A stretch of DNA of 64,000 bases from contig JAFISE010000126.1 of assembly GCA_022560025.1 (NCBI GenBank), positions 1-64,000 on the forward strand. The letters run 5' to 3'. Below the pieces are notes generated by a model that made no database searches, was not told where the DNA came from, and saw only the letters and a list, made by a program, of their open reading frames with translations. This DNA comes from Stagonosporopsis chrysanthemi (lineage: Eukaryota > Ascomycota > Dothideomycetes > Pleosporales > Didymellaceae). The stretch's first letter is position 1, and every line of letters starts with the position of its first letter. Position numbers and translations under genes: made by a program. Of this stretch, positions 1-10,278 are shown in pieces.

Positions 1-185
1 GCCACGTTATACAAATAGATTATATAATGAAATTTGATCGCATAGGCCTATAGAATACTCCACCAAGATATCCTGCAATAATAACTATTGTATGTGGCTC
101 TGTAGCCTCGTTTTTGTATTTGGCCCCAGGGCTCGGAGCGATCGTTGGGTGACTCCGATCGTTGGGTGCACAGACACGTTACCTA

Positions 186-463
186 CAGGGTATGGCCACG
201 TCGGCTCGTACAGCGGACGGGACTGTCGGGAGACCGGCTCTGATAGGCTGTTGTTGAACTAGAGTCTTTACCTAAACACGTTCTTATGTTACTAAGATCC
301 TCTCCGAGCTCTCTAATAGGCTCTTTTGCTAGTTTGCTGCAAAAAGGTAACTCTATAAGGAAAGAAGAGTAAGTAACAAGACACTAACAGCTACGGTACA
401 AGCTGTGACTAACACCGTCCTAAGCATCCCTTCCGCTGTACGAGCCGACGCGGCCCGCCCCTG
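186..463. mobile_element. MITE-like element, copy 1
   Basis: A 278-base element without coding capacity. The ends are imperfect terminal inverted repeats of about 37 bases. The left end starts CAGGG and contains GTCGGCTCGTACAGCGGA (200-217); the right end carries the reverse complement of this core (about 434-451) and ends CCCTG. TA dinucleotides flank both ends (184-185 and 464-465), as expected for a TA target-site duplication of Tc1/mariner-type transposition. The inner sequence next to the left end (about 232-275, ending near TCTTTAC) closely matches the inner sequence of the copy at 5336-5570 in the opposite orientation. No transposase is present, so this is a non-autonomous element; the superfamily is inferred only from the TA flanks. 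Confidence 0.72.
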
Positions 464-465
464 TA

Positions 466-2002
466 CTTGGCATGGACTTAGTATGGATATGGATTGGGTA
501 GGAATTGGGTATCACGTGACAGTACCCAACCTCTACCTTATCCCTACCCATTTGCCAGCTTATCTAACCCTAAAGACCCTAATTTATCCTAAAATTAAAG
601 AAAAGTTATGTTTGATTTATTTAATCTAAGTTTGAATCTCCTTCTTCAGGACTAGTCATGTCGAGTCAGCCTCATTAGGGAGGATCCATATAGGGCCGAG
701 CTTTTTTGCATGTCCGGATGACCTGCAACACCTTGTCTTTGCCTATCAGTACCGCATCTTAGAGCTTCCCAGCAGGCCCGGAGCAGCCACCTGGCACAAT
801 GCAGTGCTTTCAGGTATACACAGTAAACCAACTAAGTCAAAAAAGCCCACAAGCAAGTGATTGTTGCTGGCTTTATAGAAGGTTTGAGCATCTTCGTCAC
901 TTTTTAAGGTCTTAACTCGCGGCTACTAGCCTGTTCATTGGCTGCAATTCTGCTGTTCTATTCCCTATTAAGCCGTCGTTGAATTCTTCAAAATCCTTCA
1001 AAAGTGCCAAGTAGCTGCCCGGAAGCTCTGGGATGCGGTAGAGGCTGTCGAAGGGGGTGCAAATTGAAGTGACGTGCACGACCCCAAGCTTGGCAAAAAA
1101 GACATTTCAAGCAACAGTATCATGGCTACGGTCACTGTGTTTCTTGCCGGTATCATTGATGAAGCTGTCGTTGTCGTTATTCGTCTACACATGCGTAGGT
1201 GTCTTAATCAGTTGCCTTTTTGTTGGATTTGACTAGCATTTGCCGTTGATTTAAGTGCCGAACGATCCTGGGTACTCAACGTGACTAGTTCAGCGAAGAC
1301 AACGCAGCTATCCCCATTTGTGTTGCTGGTGTCGAAGCGGCTACTTTGAGTGCAGTTTATCTCGCGGTGCGCGCCGTAAGAGCCAGGAATATGTGCAGGT
1401 CCGCTAAGAGTGGCCCATGATACCGTTGCTGTCGCGAGGGAGTGGTAATTGCAGGTCCGCTGAGAGTGAGTGACTGAGGATACTCGATGGGAGTTGCCGG
1501 TCAGGCTGACAAAGATGAGGGTGATGGACTACAAGCGAGAACTGGGTGCAGCTGATCAGTCATACTTGTATCGTCTCCGGCCTATAGCCTTGGAAGTGTT
1601 TTCAAGACCGGCCCAATGGTCGAAGTAAACAAAGAAGTGAGCACTGAGGATGCCGTGTAAGGGAGAAGCGAGGCAGACGAAGAGTGGTCCGATGTGCACT
1701 AAATGGATTTTAATATAATGCTGTATCTGCAGCAACGCCAATGCGTCTAGCGATGGGAAGTGTCTAGGGGTCTAGCAGTATCGTCGTAAGTGTGTAAGGG
1801 GTATACGCCATAGTGACAACCGAACGCCAGAAATCCAAAGTGGAAAGCGGCTCAAACAACAGGCTCGCCAGCCCGGACCGGGCCAACAGGGAACTTGGCC
1901 GGCCCCTTTTCTAATGCCGCGTGCACTTCGCGCTGCAGACGCGTGCTAGAGACGAGGGTAAGCAAACGTGCCAAAAAGAAATGTGTGGAAAGAGGCGCAA
2001 GG
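466..2002. other. Intergenic, no supported gene
   Basis: Apart from the inverted repeat at 493-551, about 1.5 kb contain only short ORFs (under 140 codons) without recognisable domains or splice-consistent structure. A short near-duplicate, GCAGGTCCGCTRAGAGTG, occurs at about 1395 and 1452. The downstream part is probably 3' flank of the minus-strand acetyltransferase gene. Confidence 0.5.
493..551. repeat. Nested inverted repeat around a CACGTG core
   Basis: Two nested complementary pairs are visible. TTGGGTA (505-511) pairs with TACCCAA (523-529), and TGGGTAGG (495-502) pairs with CCTACCCA (543-550). The loop holds TCACGTGA. GGGTTGGGTA-like subterminal repeats are common in fungal hAT-type remnants, so this may be a decayed transposon end, but no matching partner end or target duplication was found. 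Confidence 0.35.
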
Positions 2003-2917
2003 CTACAACCTGCCAGGCGCAATCTTGAGCCTCTTCCACATGCCGACGTGTTCAATGCCCTCTTCCATCCAGTGCGGCTCGGCTGGGATCTCGACCTCGC
2101 CCGCGTCGTTGCGCAGCTCCTCTCTGAAGCCGTGCTTCTCCCACATATGCTTAAGCTGAACTTGGGCGTGTATCATGACGAGACCCTGCCAAGAAAGCGG
2201 CCGCGCCGCGCCAGGGCCCTGCAGAGCTGCAAGCTCTCGAGTTGTCGGCGACGGCGGGACGTAGATGGCGTCTGGCTGCTGCGCAGCGAAGTCGAGGACG
2301 GAGTTGACGAGTAGTTTGGACAGGTTTAGCTTGCGGTACGGTGCCAAGACTGATAGACGACCCAGCTTGACATAAGGTTCTGGGGTAGGCTCGGTTTCGG
2401 ATGAGGCAGGCGGATCGGCGTCTGGGTGTGGGTTCTCGACGTACTTGTTTGGCCCGTGGGGAGGCGGTATGAGGCGGATGGTGCCGACGGGGAGGCGTTG
2501 GGCAGTGGCAGATGCACGCCTTGCGTCGTCAGCTGGTGTGTTGCCTGAGTCGCTGCGCGTGAGGATGCTCTTGGGCGGCGACATGGACGACGTGCCGACA
2601 GAAGCGTAGACGACCCAGTGCCAGCTGCGCGCATCGTCCTCGTCGAACTCGGCCTCCAGTGGCACGCCCTGCTCGCCGAAAACGTCTTCGCGCACCGACA
2701 TGGCATCCTTGAAAATGAGTGGGATGTTGTTCGCCGTCTGCTGGTTCCACGGCTTAGTATTATCCCACTCGTCGAGATCGCCCTTGGGCGGGGGCAGCGT
2801 TGTCATGAACTCGGTGCCGCCGCTGGCAGCTGCGTTGCTAAAGCCAAATCCATGGGAAATGCTGCCGGCCCGCTGCGGGATCCGCGTCTGGTTGAAGGGG
2901 CCGTCGAGAGGCATCAT
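2003..2917 (-). CDS. GNAT-family N-acetyltransferase (ElaA/YjcF-like)
   Basis: Single-exon gene of 304 residues. The fold is that of Gcn5-related acetyltransferases, which move an acetyl group from acetyl-CoA to an amine. Visible elements are an N-terminal strand region (FKDAMSVREDVFGEQGVPLE, near residue 70), a core strand ending PVGTIRLIPPP (near 147), the acetyl-CoA binding region LGRLSVLAPYRKLNLSKLLV (near 188) and a late strand with HMWEKHGF (near 266). The VREDVFGEQGVPLEAEFD segment resembles the VRxxVFxxEQ motif of the ElaA/YjcF subgroup. Low-complexity inserts (near residues 105-135 and 160-180) enlarge it over the bacterial 150-residue form. The substrate cannot be told from sequence. 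A second in-frame ATG immediately follows the first, so the start is uncertain by one residue. Confidence 0.8.
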   Translation of the reverse strand: MMPLDGPFNQTRIPQRAGSISHGFGFSNAAASGGTEFMTTLPPPKGDLDEWDNTKPWNQQTANNIPLIFKDAMSVREDVFGEQGVPLEAEFDEDDARSWHWVVYASVGTSSMSPPKSILTRSDSGNTPADDARRASATAQRLPVGTIRLIPPPHGPNKYVENPHPDADPPASSETEPTPEPYVKLGRLSVLAPYRKLNLSKLLVNSVLDFAAQQPDAIYVPPSPTTRELAALQGPGAARPLSWQGLVMIHAQVQLKHMWEKHGFREELRNDAGEVEIPAEPHWMEEGIEHVGMWKRLKIAPGRL

Positions 2918-3901
2918 AGTTGCGAATGTGGTTGCTTTTGAGATAGCGGGGTCGAATGGGAGGCGTGGTCGATTTTTGATGGTGGGAGGTAGCCGTATAT
3001 CAAGGAATTATATGTGTGTGCTCGCGCTATCATCCTGCGTCTCGCAAAAGGAAGGTGTCGTGCTCGCTATTAAACCTACTTGGTGGCGGCAGGCGCGATA
3101 CGTGGACCCTTAAGTAGCAGCCGCGGTTGCGCCATCAGAGAGCACATATCGCCCGCTCCACAAATGCGCGCAAGGTAAATGGATTCGGGTGTTGTGCCCT
3201 TACTCCGCATGTCGTTCTGGTCCGTTGGCATTGGCTGGAAGACTGATAGAGCTCGAGTGCTGTTGGTGGGCAAAAGCTATGGCGTCACTGTTGGCTGCAC
3301 CTTCCTAGACATGGGTGGCGCTAACTGGATCGGCACTCGGCGCAGACCTACCTTTCATACACAGCCTTGCGCGACTTTCTTGACCTGCAGAACTTAATGC
3401 AGCGCTCGCTGTCAGGAATGAGACAGCTGCGACACGTCCAGTGGTGTACACATCACCATACAAGGACTTCTTTGCAACCAAATCAAACAGCAGACACGAT
3501 GAAGCTAGATGGTGTTGTTAAGAGCGTGTTACCCACGCAGGCTCCGCGGAGGCATGTCCGCCGTGAAAATTCTTGTGCACTGCGCTTTGGAACGAGTAAT
3601 CATGACAGGGTTCTGCAGTGGGGTATTGTATAATCAAGGAACATGCCATGGTCGAAAGAAAACCCTTAACCTTGGACGACCGAACAAGTTTGAATGTCGA
3701 TGCCTTGTCTTGCCATGTGCTGTGAAGATCTCAACGATTCGCGTAGATTCCGAGCCAGCCAAAGAGGACAAGAAGACTATGTAACAACTTCCAAAGCGGC
3801 ATGAAAGAAGCGACTGGGTATACACAAGCACCAAACGCCATACCCTGACAAAACGCCGCCCCTACCTTCGCGCAAATGTATTGCATTTCAGACTCACCGC
3901 C
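2918..3901. other. Intergenic, no supported gene
   Basis: About 980 bases lie between the acetyltransferase start and the 3' end of the CFEM-like gene. Only overlapping short ORFs with no domain signal are present. The part next to 2918 should contain the acetyltransferase promoter. Confidence 0.45.
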
Positions 3902-4795
3902 TCACTGGCCCAGCCTTGCACCCTCCAATTCCGCTGGCCGACTACCAAGCTCATACCGGTACTTCACGACATCCCCCACCATCTCCTGCACCGGATTCTG
4001 CACCTCATACACACCACCATGCTCCAGCTCACCTCGTGTCATGTGTGTAGGCGGCGCGTAGGGTTTCCCGTGTTTGACTTCTGCTGTTCCTGCACCGACT
4101 GTCTTGGCTGCCTTCCTGCGCCTCAGGAAGAAGAGAAGTCCGACCACACCGGCGATGGCGAATACGCCGATCACAACCGGTGCAGCAATAGCAGCTACTG
4201 GGACGGTTTTGCTCGATTGGGCAGGCTGAGGAACAGGTGATGAGGAGGCGCTGGATGCGGATGTTGCAAAAGTTGAGGACGGCGCTGGTGTGATTAGCTC
4301 GCTCGCTGGAGCTGTCTCATTTGCTTGATCTGGTCTCCGTCAGCGCAAAGCTTTCGCTAGAGATAGGAGAGACGTACACCACGACAACTCCGTGCTGCGT
4401 GCGCAGTAGCTCTCGAAGACTGCCAATGCAGCCGTCACCTCTGGTAGGGGGGCTGTCAACGTCGCCAGCACGTTGATCGTCTGTGCAGCGGAACAGCGTT
4501 CCTGCACGGCTGTAGAGATGACGCTGGAGATGAGCCTTCATGAAAGTATCAGCTCGATCCTCGTTTTGCAGCGGAGAACCACGTACGAAGACTGGTCAAT
4601 GCAGAAACAGCTGAAGCTTGTCAGCTGCATATCGTCACCACATCCTGATGACTGAGCGCGCACGATCGCGCTGACACGGTTTTCAGCACATGGTGCGAGG
4701 GCCGAGTAGCCAGGGACCTGATTAATGTAGATTGACGTTTTGACCGCAGTAGAAGCCGTCGCGAGGATCGCGGGAAGGAGTCTTGAGAAGCGCAT
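3902..4795 (-). CDS. CFEM-like extracellular membrane protein
   Basis: Three-exon gene encoding 254 residues: exons 4795-4587, 4523-4378 and 4311-3902; both introns begin GTACGT. I chose the internal ATG at 4795 because it gives a clean signal peptide (MRFSRLLPAILATASTAV). A cysteine-rich domain follows, with VPGYSALAPC, a GC pair, the hallmark SFSCFC and a later ERC and SYC. It has six cysteines in this arrangement against eight in a canonical CFEM domain, so it is best called CFEM-like. A Ser/Pro-rich stalk leads to one membrane helix (VAAIAAPVVIGVFAIAGVVG) and a basic RRRK stop-transfer, then a roughly 80-residue cytosolic tail. Family members act at the cell surface in haem/iron uptake, adhesion or signalling; the role here is unknown. 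Confidence 0.75.
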
Positions 4796-4965
4796 CTTAG
4801 ACACGAGCGGTTGTACAATGCACAGTAGTGATGCGAAAGGCGAACCCACAGTAATCCAGCGAGGAGAGCGTCACGCCTACTATAATAATCTGGGGGCCCG
4901 CGAGCTTAATCATATCAAGCGCATGTCACAAGCATCTTCTGCCTCGGTGCCCGATAGTCGAACTC

Positions 4966-5235
4966 TCATGCCGCCTCCCCATTTTTCTTGGGCCCCCCAA
5001 CTTTGAAGTCAAGGGCTTGCAGAAGCTCTGACCAGACGTGCGCGCTCATGCGATTGTAGAAGCAGGGGCTGCTGCAGTGAAGACCATATGCATCGAAGGG
5101 CGTTGACCGAGAAATACACTGTTGCAGGGGTAAATACTCAATGGCGCCGGCCAAAGACCTCTTGTTCAGGATGTATGGTACAGCAAGCGTTGTGCTAGTG
5201 TATGAAATCAGACCTAGCAACAGGCCCAACATCAC
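4966..5235 (-). CDS. Putative small secreted protein
   Basis: Intronless ORF of 89 residues starting with two adjacent ATGs at 5235. The first 19 residues form a plausible signal peptide (MMLGLLLGLISYTSTTLAV). A possible Kex2-type processing site, NKRS, follows at about residue 25. The mature part has three cysteines (QQCIS, LHCSSPC) and no recognised domain. Size, secretion signal and cysteines fit a candidate effector or secreted peptide, but no homology is recognised and the odd cysteine number may mean that an exon is missing. It lies 170 bases upstream of the CFEM-like gene on the same strand. Confidence 0.4.
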   Translation of the reverse strand: MMLGLLLGLISYTSTTLAVPYILNKRSLAGAIEYLPLQQCISRSTPFDAYGLHCSSPCFYNRMSAHVWSELLQALDFKVGGPKKNGEAA

Positions 5236-5335
5236 ATGTGCGCTTCAGATTCCAAGCAAACGAATCAATAGACGTGCTCCATTCTAATAATATTATCTAG
5301 CTGAACCAATGATCATGTACCCCGGCAACAGTGTA

Positions 5336-5570
5336 CAAGGGCTAGCCACGTCGGGTCGTACAGCCAACGGGACAGTATTAGAAACAGTATGTACTGTGTT
5401 CTCTCCATTCCTAGCCAAGTTACCTCGATGCTACAAACTAGCCCTTAAGGAGAGCTAGGAGGGAATCCTGGTGTTATAAAAACGCCCTCAGTAAACACTT
5501 TAGTTCAGTAACAGCCTATCAGAGCGGACCTCCCGCCTGCTGTACGACCCGACATGGCCAGCTGGGGCTG
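5336..5570. mobile_element. MITE-like element, copy 2 (inverted relative to copy 1)
   Basis: A 235-base element with terminal inverted repeats sharing GTCGGGTCGTACAGC (about 5350-5364 and, reversed, 5539-5553) and flanked by TA on both sides (5334-5335 and 5571-5572). Its right end, read on the minus strand, continues into a segment of about 40 bases closely matching that next to the left end of copy 1 (GCTCTGATAGGCTGTT in both). The two elements are therefore one family in opposite orientation, about 5 kb apart and with diverged interiors. No coding capacity. Confidence 0.7.
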
Positions 5571-6606
5571 TAGATCTTGGTCAGGAGCTTATCTTTCGAA
5601 TGGGGGCAAGAGCATGAAGCATCCAATTGCTAAGACAGCAGTACAAATCTCCTCTGAGGGCATACAGACGTATGCTCTACCAGTCGTAGAGTTGCAAGGT
5701 TGATGAGTGGGCGTGGACACTCACATCTGTTGCGATGCATTTTTGCCCCCAGTGTGCATATCCGCTGTCCTTGAACGCGCGTGCTATTCTTGGAATCACC
5801 ATCCTTGTTGGGGCTGTGGATTTGGCCGTGCAGCGGGCCGATGCCGGGAAGCATGCTTTTCCTGGCCCCCACATAGGTATCCCCTCCGCGATTGGTCTTG
5901 ACTGCTCTTCACACTCCCACAGGGTTCGTCGAAAGGACACCGCGCACTGCCTCGAACGCGTGTTCACTCCGATGCTGCTGCCAGTTGAGGGCGAGGTCGC
6001 AGCTTTGGGACTGCGGGTAGCGTCATGCGTTCAGCTTTTCTGCGTTTCGTCCTCAACGTCTCTAATTTCTGCTGGATCGAGTGCTCTGGTGGTCACTAGA
6101 ACATGTAATGTACTCAGGTGTCCTTCTGAGGGAACAAAACCTCACCAGTCATCCGTCTGGCGAAACAAGAAGAGCGTGTATGAAAGGGAATCAGTTTACG
6201 AAACTTGGTAAATACTCATTGTTCTTAGACGACAGCCAGCGTTCTAGCTCTCGGACCATCAGCCGACAATTCGACCAACATCTTGGTTCATGATGCTCCG
6301 TTGATTATGCGGTGGCTAAAGAATCGGCCTCACCTTGCGATACCCCACACCTAACACTGTCAGGCGGGGTGGCCAATCGGATTGCTGCAATCTCGGAGCA
6401 AGGGTAAATGATGCATATTTATGCGGGGTCCAAGCTCCTACTCAAGCTTACCATGATACTATGCTAGACTACCGTGATGTATTTGACCGCCGCGTATCTG
6501 TTTGTTGCAGCTTCTCTCTAACACACTTGTGCTGTGCTGATTTTGCAATTCGTCATTGATTTTACACCGTGATTTTACTTGCAATCTCTACGCAATTGTC
6601 ACCAAA
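5571..6606. other. Intergenic, promoter side of the GH35 gene
   Basis: Just over 1 kb without a supported gene. A 158-codon plus-strand ORF (5735-6211) and a 96-codon minus-strand ORF (5677-5967) overlap each other, and neither shows a domain or signal. The part next to 6607 is the leader of the GH35 gene. Confidence 0.4.
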
Positions 6607-8319
6607 ATGACAGCCATCGACATCCCACACCTTAAAAAGACCAAGACATCGAGCCAGCTTATCGTCAATGGCAAGCCTTTCCTCATGCTCAGCGCTGAGT
6701 TGCACAACTCGACGCTCAGCTCGGCGAAATACATGGGCGACGACAAGATCTGGCAAAACATGAAAGACACGCACATCAATACACTGCTGGGGTCTGTGTC
6801 TTGGGAACAAATCGAGCCCGAGGAGGGGATGTTCGACTTCTCTAACCTCGATGCGGTTATCTTGGCTGCTAGAAGCCACAAAATAAAGCTCGTCCTGCTC
6901 TGGTTCGGCAGCTTCAAGAACGCACTCTCGACTTACGTGCCAGCCTGGGTAAAGAAGGACATCAAACGCTTCCCGAGGGTGCATACTATTGAGGCTGGAA
7001 ACAGAAAACGAACTTTAGAGCTCATCAGCCCCTTCTCAGAGAACGGGTGGACTGCAGACGCCAAAGCTTTTGGCCAGTTGATGGCACACTTGAAGGAGTT
7101 TGATGGCCAGCACAGCACTGTTGTGATGGTGCAGGTTGAGAACGAGACGGGTCTGTTGGGCGACTCCAGGGACCGGTCGAAGATTGCAGAGAAGAAGTAC
7201 GCTGAGGCGGTGCCGAAGGATGTGCTGGACCATCTGCAATCGAACCATGCCAGTTTGCATCCCGAATTCTCAAAGCGCTTTCCAGACTTCAAGTCTGCGT
7301 CAGCTGGGTCTTCCTGGAAAAAGGTTTTCGGTGCGAACAACGAGATCCACGCCGAGGAAATGTTCATGGCCAACGCCTTCTCAAAGTACATCCAACACGT
7401 CGCTGCGGCGGGCAAGGCAGAATATCCAATCCCACTCTACGCCAATGTCTGGTTGAACTTCGATGACCCGAGTGAGCTTGATCTTGCTGGAGACCAAGCG
7501 GTGGTCGGCGGAGGGTTCCAGGCTGGCGTGTATCCATCAGGCGGTCCCTGTCCGCACACGACAGACTTGTACAAGTTCAACGCGCCGAGTCTCGACTTCA
7601 TCGCGCCGGACCTGTATTTCCATGACTACGAGCAGACTTGCAAGAACTACAGACATGGTGGGCAGCCGTTGTTCATCCCCGAACAAAGACGTGACGAGTA
7701 TGGCATCAGGCGCGTTTGGCTAGCGTATGGCACATACCTTGCGCTGGGCTGCTCACCATTTGGCATTGATTCCTTGGCGGCAGCTGAGTCGCCAGCTACG
7801 AGGCACTACAAACTCATTCACTCGCTCCGGAACCAGATCTTGGAAGCGCAAGCTGAGCGACCAGAGGACATGTTCGGCTTCTTCTTTGACGACTTAGAGC
7901 CAAACCAAAAGGTTGCCGAGAAGCCCTGGACGAAGAACATTGCTGGGTACGAAGTTATCGTTGAGCGTGCCTTTGTATTTGGCAAAGCGGGGCCAGGCGC
8001 AGGGATTGTCATCCATCAAGGCGACGGTAAATTCCTGTGTGCAGGATGGGGATTCAATTTGTCTTTCAAGAGCACGAACCCCAAATCGACTTTTACTGGA
8101 ATCCTGCACGCCGAAGAGAAGGAGGTCAATGCTGAGACTGGCGAGTTGAGTACAGTGAAGCTTCTAGGTGGTGACGAGACCAGAAGTGGCGAATTCCTAA
8201 TCATGCCAAACGAGGATCCCGACTATGGGGGCTTTCCGATCGCTGTTACCATTCCCGCGAGGACATGCATCGCTGAGTGCTGGGCGTACAGTCTGGAGGA
8301 GACTGAAGATGATTTTTAG
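6607..8319 (+). CDS. GH35 beta-galactosidase (DUF5597-type)
   Basis: Single-exon gene encoding 570 residues. The ATG at 6607 was preferred over the in-frame one at 6556 because of its CACCAAAATG context and because family homology begins soon after it. The TIM-barrel domain starts with LIVNGKPFLMLSAELHNS (residue 18 on). The acid/base glutamate is E180 in VQVENE and the likely nucleophile is E359 in LFIPEQ, both standard GH35 positions. The C-terminal roughly 150 residues match the beta-rich DUF5597 module found in bacterial-type GH35 enzymes such as those of Cellvibrio and Caulobacter. No signal peptide is visible, so it is probably intracellular. It would split galactosides brought in by the transporter at 10279. 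The bacterial-like architecture makes old lateral transfer possible but unproven. Confidence 0.85.
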   Translation: MTAIDIPHLKKTKTSSQLIVNGKPFLMLSAELHNSTLSSAKYMGDDKIWQNMKDTHINTLLGSVSWEQIEPEEGMFDFSNLDAVILAARSHKIKLVLLWFGSFKNALSTYVPAWVKKDIKRFPRVHTIEAGNRKRTLELISPFSENGWTADAKAFGQLMAHLKEFDGQHSTVVMVQVENETGLLGDSRDRSKIAEKKYAEAVPKDVLDHLQSNHASLHPEFSKRFPDFKSASAGSSWKKVFGANNEIHAEEMFMANAFSKYIQHVAAAGKAEYPIPLYANVWLNFDDPSELDLAGDQAVVGGGFQAGVYPSGGPCPHTTDLYKFNAPSLDFIAPDLYFHDYEQTCKNYRHGGQPLFIPEQRRDEYGIRRVWLAYGTYLALGCSPFGIDSLAAAESPATRHYKLIHSLRNQILEAQAERPEDMFGFFFDDLEPNQKVAEKPWTKNIAGYEVIVERAFVFGKAGPGAGIVIHQGDGKFLCAGWGFNLSFKSTNPKSTFTGILHAEEKEVNAETGELSTVKLLGGDETRSGEFLIMPNEDPDYGGFPIAVTIPARTCIAECWAYSLEETEDDF

Positions 8320-8327
8320 TTGTATTG

Positions 8328-9906
8328 TTAGACAAACTGTGGTGCGGGCGCAGGGTGTAAATCTAAATCCTGTAGCTTCGCCAGTAGACGATCCAAATTT
8401 GCGCTTGCTTGCAATGTGCGCCCGTGAGAGCCTGTTCGCAGCTCATCGAATAGTGCGCTGCCAATGTCGCGAATTTTGGGTATAACGCTGTGGCCATTCG
8501 CATCGAATACCTCCACAGGCATGTGATACAGGATGTCAAGCAATTCGTCCACTACGTGATGACGTTCTTCAATAATCGCCTGAGGTGTGGTCAGGAGGCC
8601 TTCCGCTTTTGCAATAGCATTCATCTGTTCAAGTAGATTTGATCGGATGTGAAGCTGTGTGATCTTCAGATTGACAGTTTGCACGTTAAAGCCAAAATCG
8701 CCACTACCATGGTCTCCTTTCCAGCTGAGCTCTGGCGGCAGACTGTCTGCTAGATGGCTGATGCGTTCAATGTGTGCTTGAAGGTTTTTCATAGTCTGAG
8801 CTTCGATGGCTTGGCTGGACTGCCACACCATGAACAAACGGGATAGCGCATTTAGCCCTGGTATGTACGACTTCTCAGAACCAACGTGCTCGGGTGAAAC
8901 CGGCTCGTTTTCATCGAGCAAGTAAGTGTCGGCGACCTCCAGGGGTATCAGCGTGTTTGTTTGATCGTGCGCCTGGCGTATGCAGAGCAATTGCCGCCCG
9001 TACATGTCGCTTGTACATTGCCCGGCGTAGATGAGCCAGTAGAGGCGCTTCAGCATCTGGGTGTCTACAAAGGACATGGTATTCAGCGACTGGCTTATCA
9101 AAAATTTGGCACTCATAGCTGCCTCGGTGATAAGCCGGTGCGATAATGGCGAATCCACGCCGTGCTCGTGATGTAGCGCAGTGCCTAGATTGTACATGGC
9201 GAGGCTCCGTTCCACGGTGATCACGGCCCTGGGGCTCCACGTGCCGAGGCGTTCTGCGAAATCCAGACAAGACTCTACGCTCATGCAGCCGTAAAGATGC
9301 CGTCTGCGTCGTATACTAGCGAGTGTTGCCGCGCAGACTGAAGCGACTAGTAGCATAAATGAACTTGGGGCATCAGTAGGTGACGCCATATACTCTCCTA
9401 GTTGTTGCATGAACCGATCCTGGTGGAGTATAGGAGCCACTGGATGGATCCAGCCAAACCAGTCGGCAACGAGCTGTTGTATGGTCTCGGCTGGTGCGAG
9501 TTCTTCAAGACACAGTCCACCGACCCTACCATCCAGCTCATCTTTTAGAGCTAAAACATATCGGTTTTTCGGACCACGCTTCTTTCTGGGCTGAACGCTT
9601 GTGCAGTGAATATCTAGCTCGGAGCATGTCGAGCAACCAGACTGGCCGTTTGGTACCACACACTGTCAGATGTCAGTCTGATAGCCACAAACTGCCGCAT
9701 GGAGCCTATTTATCAACTGGTGTACAGAGATAGATTGATTGCTGATGCTACTATCTCTGTATATAATTTCTGCAGTCGTCTCGTGTACGTCACAGTCGTC
9801 TCGCTCACTTCGATATCGGCCAGTTCACTGATTACGCAAGGAAACTTACCTTGACTTTTCTGCCTCGACAAGCATCACACGCAGCAGAAGTACGTTGGCG
9901 AATCAT
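8328..9906 (-). CDS. Zn2Cys6 fungal-specific transcription factor
   Basis: Two exons, 9906-9850 and 9662-8328, give 463 residues. The intron splits the zinc cluster just after RGRKVK, a typical place in this family. The six zinc ligands are C10, C13, C20, C29, C32 and C38, followed by a basic linker (QPRKKRGPKNRY). The rest matches the fungal-specific transcription factor middle region, with LYWLIYAGQCTSDMYGRQL as the usual signature segment. The start at 9906 places the cluster at the extreme N-terminus. The gene is divergent from the sugar transporter (10279) and convergent with GH35, with only 8 bases between the two stop codons. It is the likely local regulator of both genes, possibly an activator responding to a galactoside or related sugar; this role is inferred from context. 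Confidence 0.85.
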
Positions 9907-10023
9907 TTCTTCCGATATTGTTCCTGAATATTCACGGGACAAGTGATGAGAGAGAAGGAATGGTTCTTTGCCTGATGGAGAAATGGAAAAACAGTGCAGC
10001 AGCGCTAGCCGCTCCCATCTTAG

Positions 10024-10047
10024 CGCGTGAAACGGATCATTCACGCG
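10024..10047. promoter_or_regulatory. Palindromic candidate operator
   Basis: CGCGTGAA (10024-10031) and TTCACGCG (10040-10047) form a perfect 8-base inverted repeat around an 8-base spacer. The same stretch contains two CGG triplets in direct orientation (10033-10035 and 10046-10048) separated by 10 bases. It lies in the 372-base divergent region between the Zn2Cys6 regulator and the sugar transporter. Zn2Cys6 proteins bind paired CGG half-sites, so this is the best candidate binding site for the neighbouring regulator. Binding is inference. Confidence 0.45.
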
Positions 10048-10173
10048 GCTCTAGCCCCCAGATTCTCCGCATCAGCGACTACCGAAACCCCCAGATTCCT
10101 GCTCCATGGAACCGGTGGCGTGTTGCAAGGTGCTCTAGTCAGCCGAAGAAAAGCCATTAAGCTCATGCCCTTA

Positions 10174-10183
10174 TGTATATATG
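10174..10183 (+). promoter_or_regulatory. Possible TATA box of the sugar transporter
   Basis: The sequence TGTATATATG lies about 100 bases upstream of the transporter start codon, a usual distance for a fungal TATA element. Confidence 0.35.
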
Positions 10184-10278
10184 TCTTATGATGGCACCAC
10201 TTCGAGATCTGCATCGCGGCTCTCACAGAACGCTCATCTTCAAATTTCTCCTGCTCTGCGACCGTCGCTTTCACCATC

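Noticed and set aside
560..590. TAACCCTAAAGACCCTAAT resembling telomere repeats
   Set aside because: Only isolated units, no TTAGGG array, so not a telomere.
5677..5967. Minus-strand ORF of 96 codons with several Cys
   Set aside because: No signal peptide or domain, and it overlaps an equally good plus-strand ORF.
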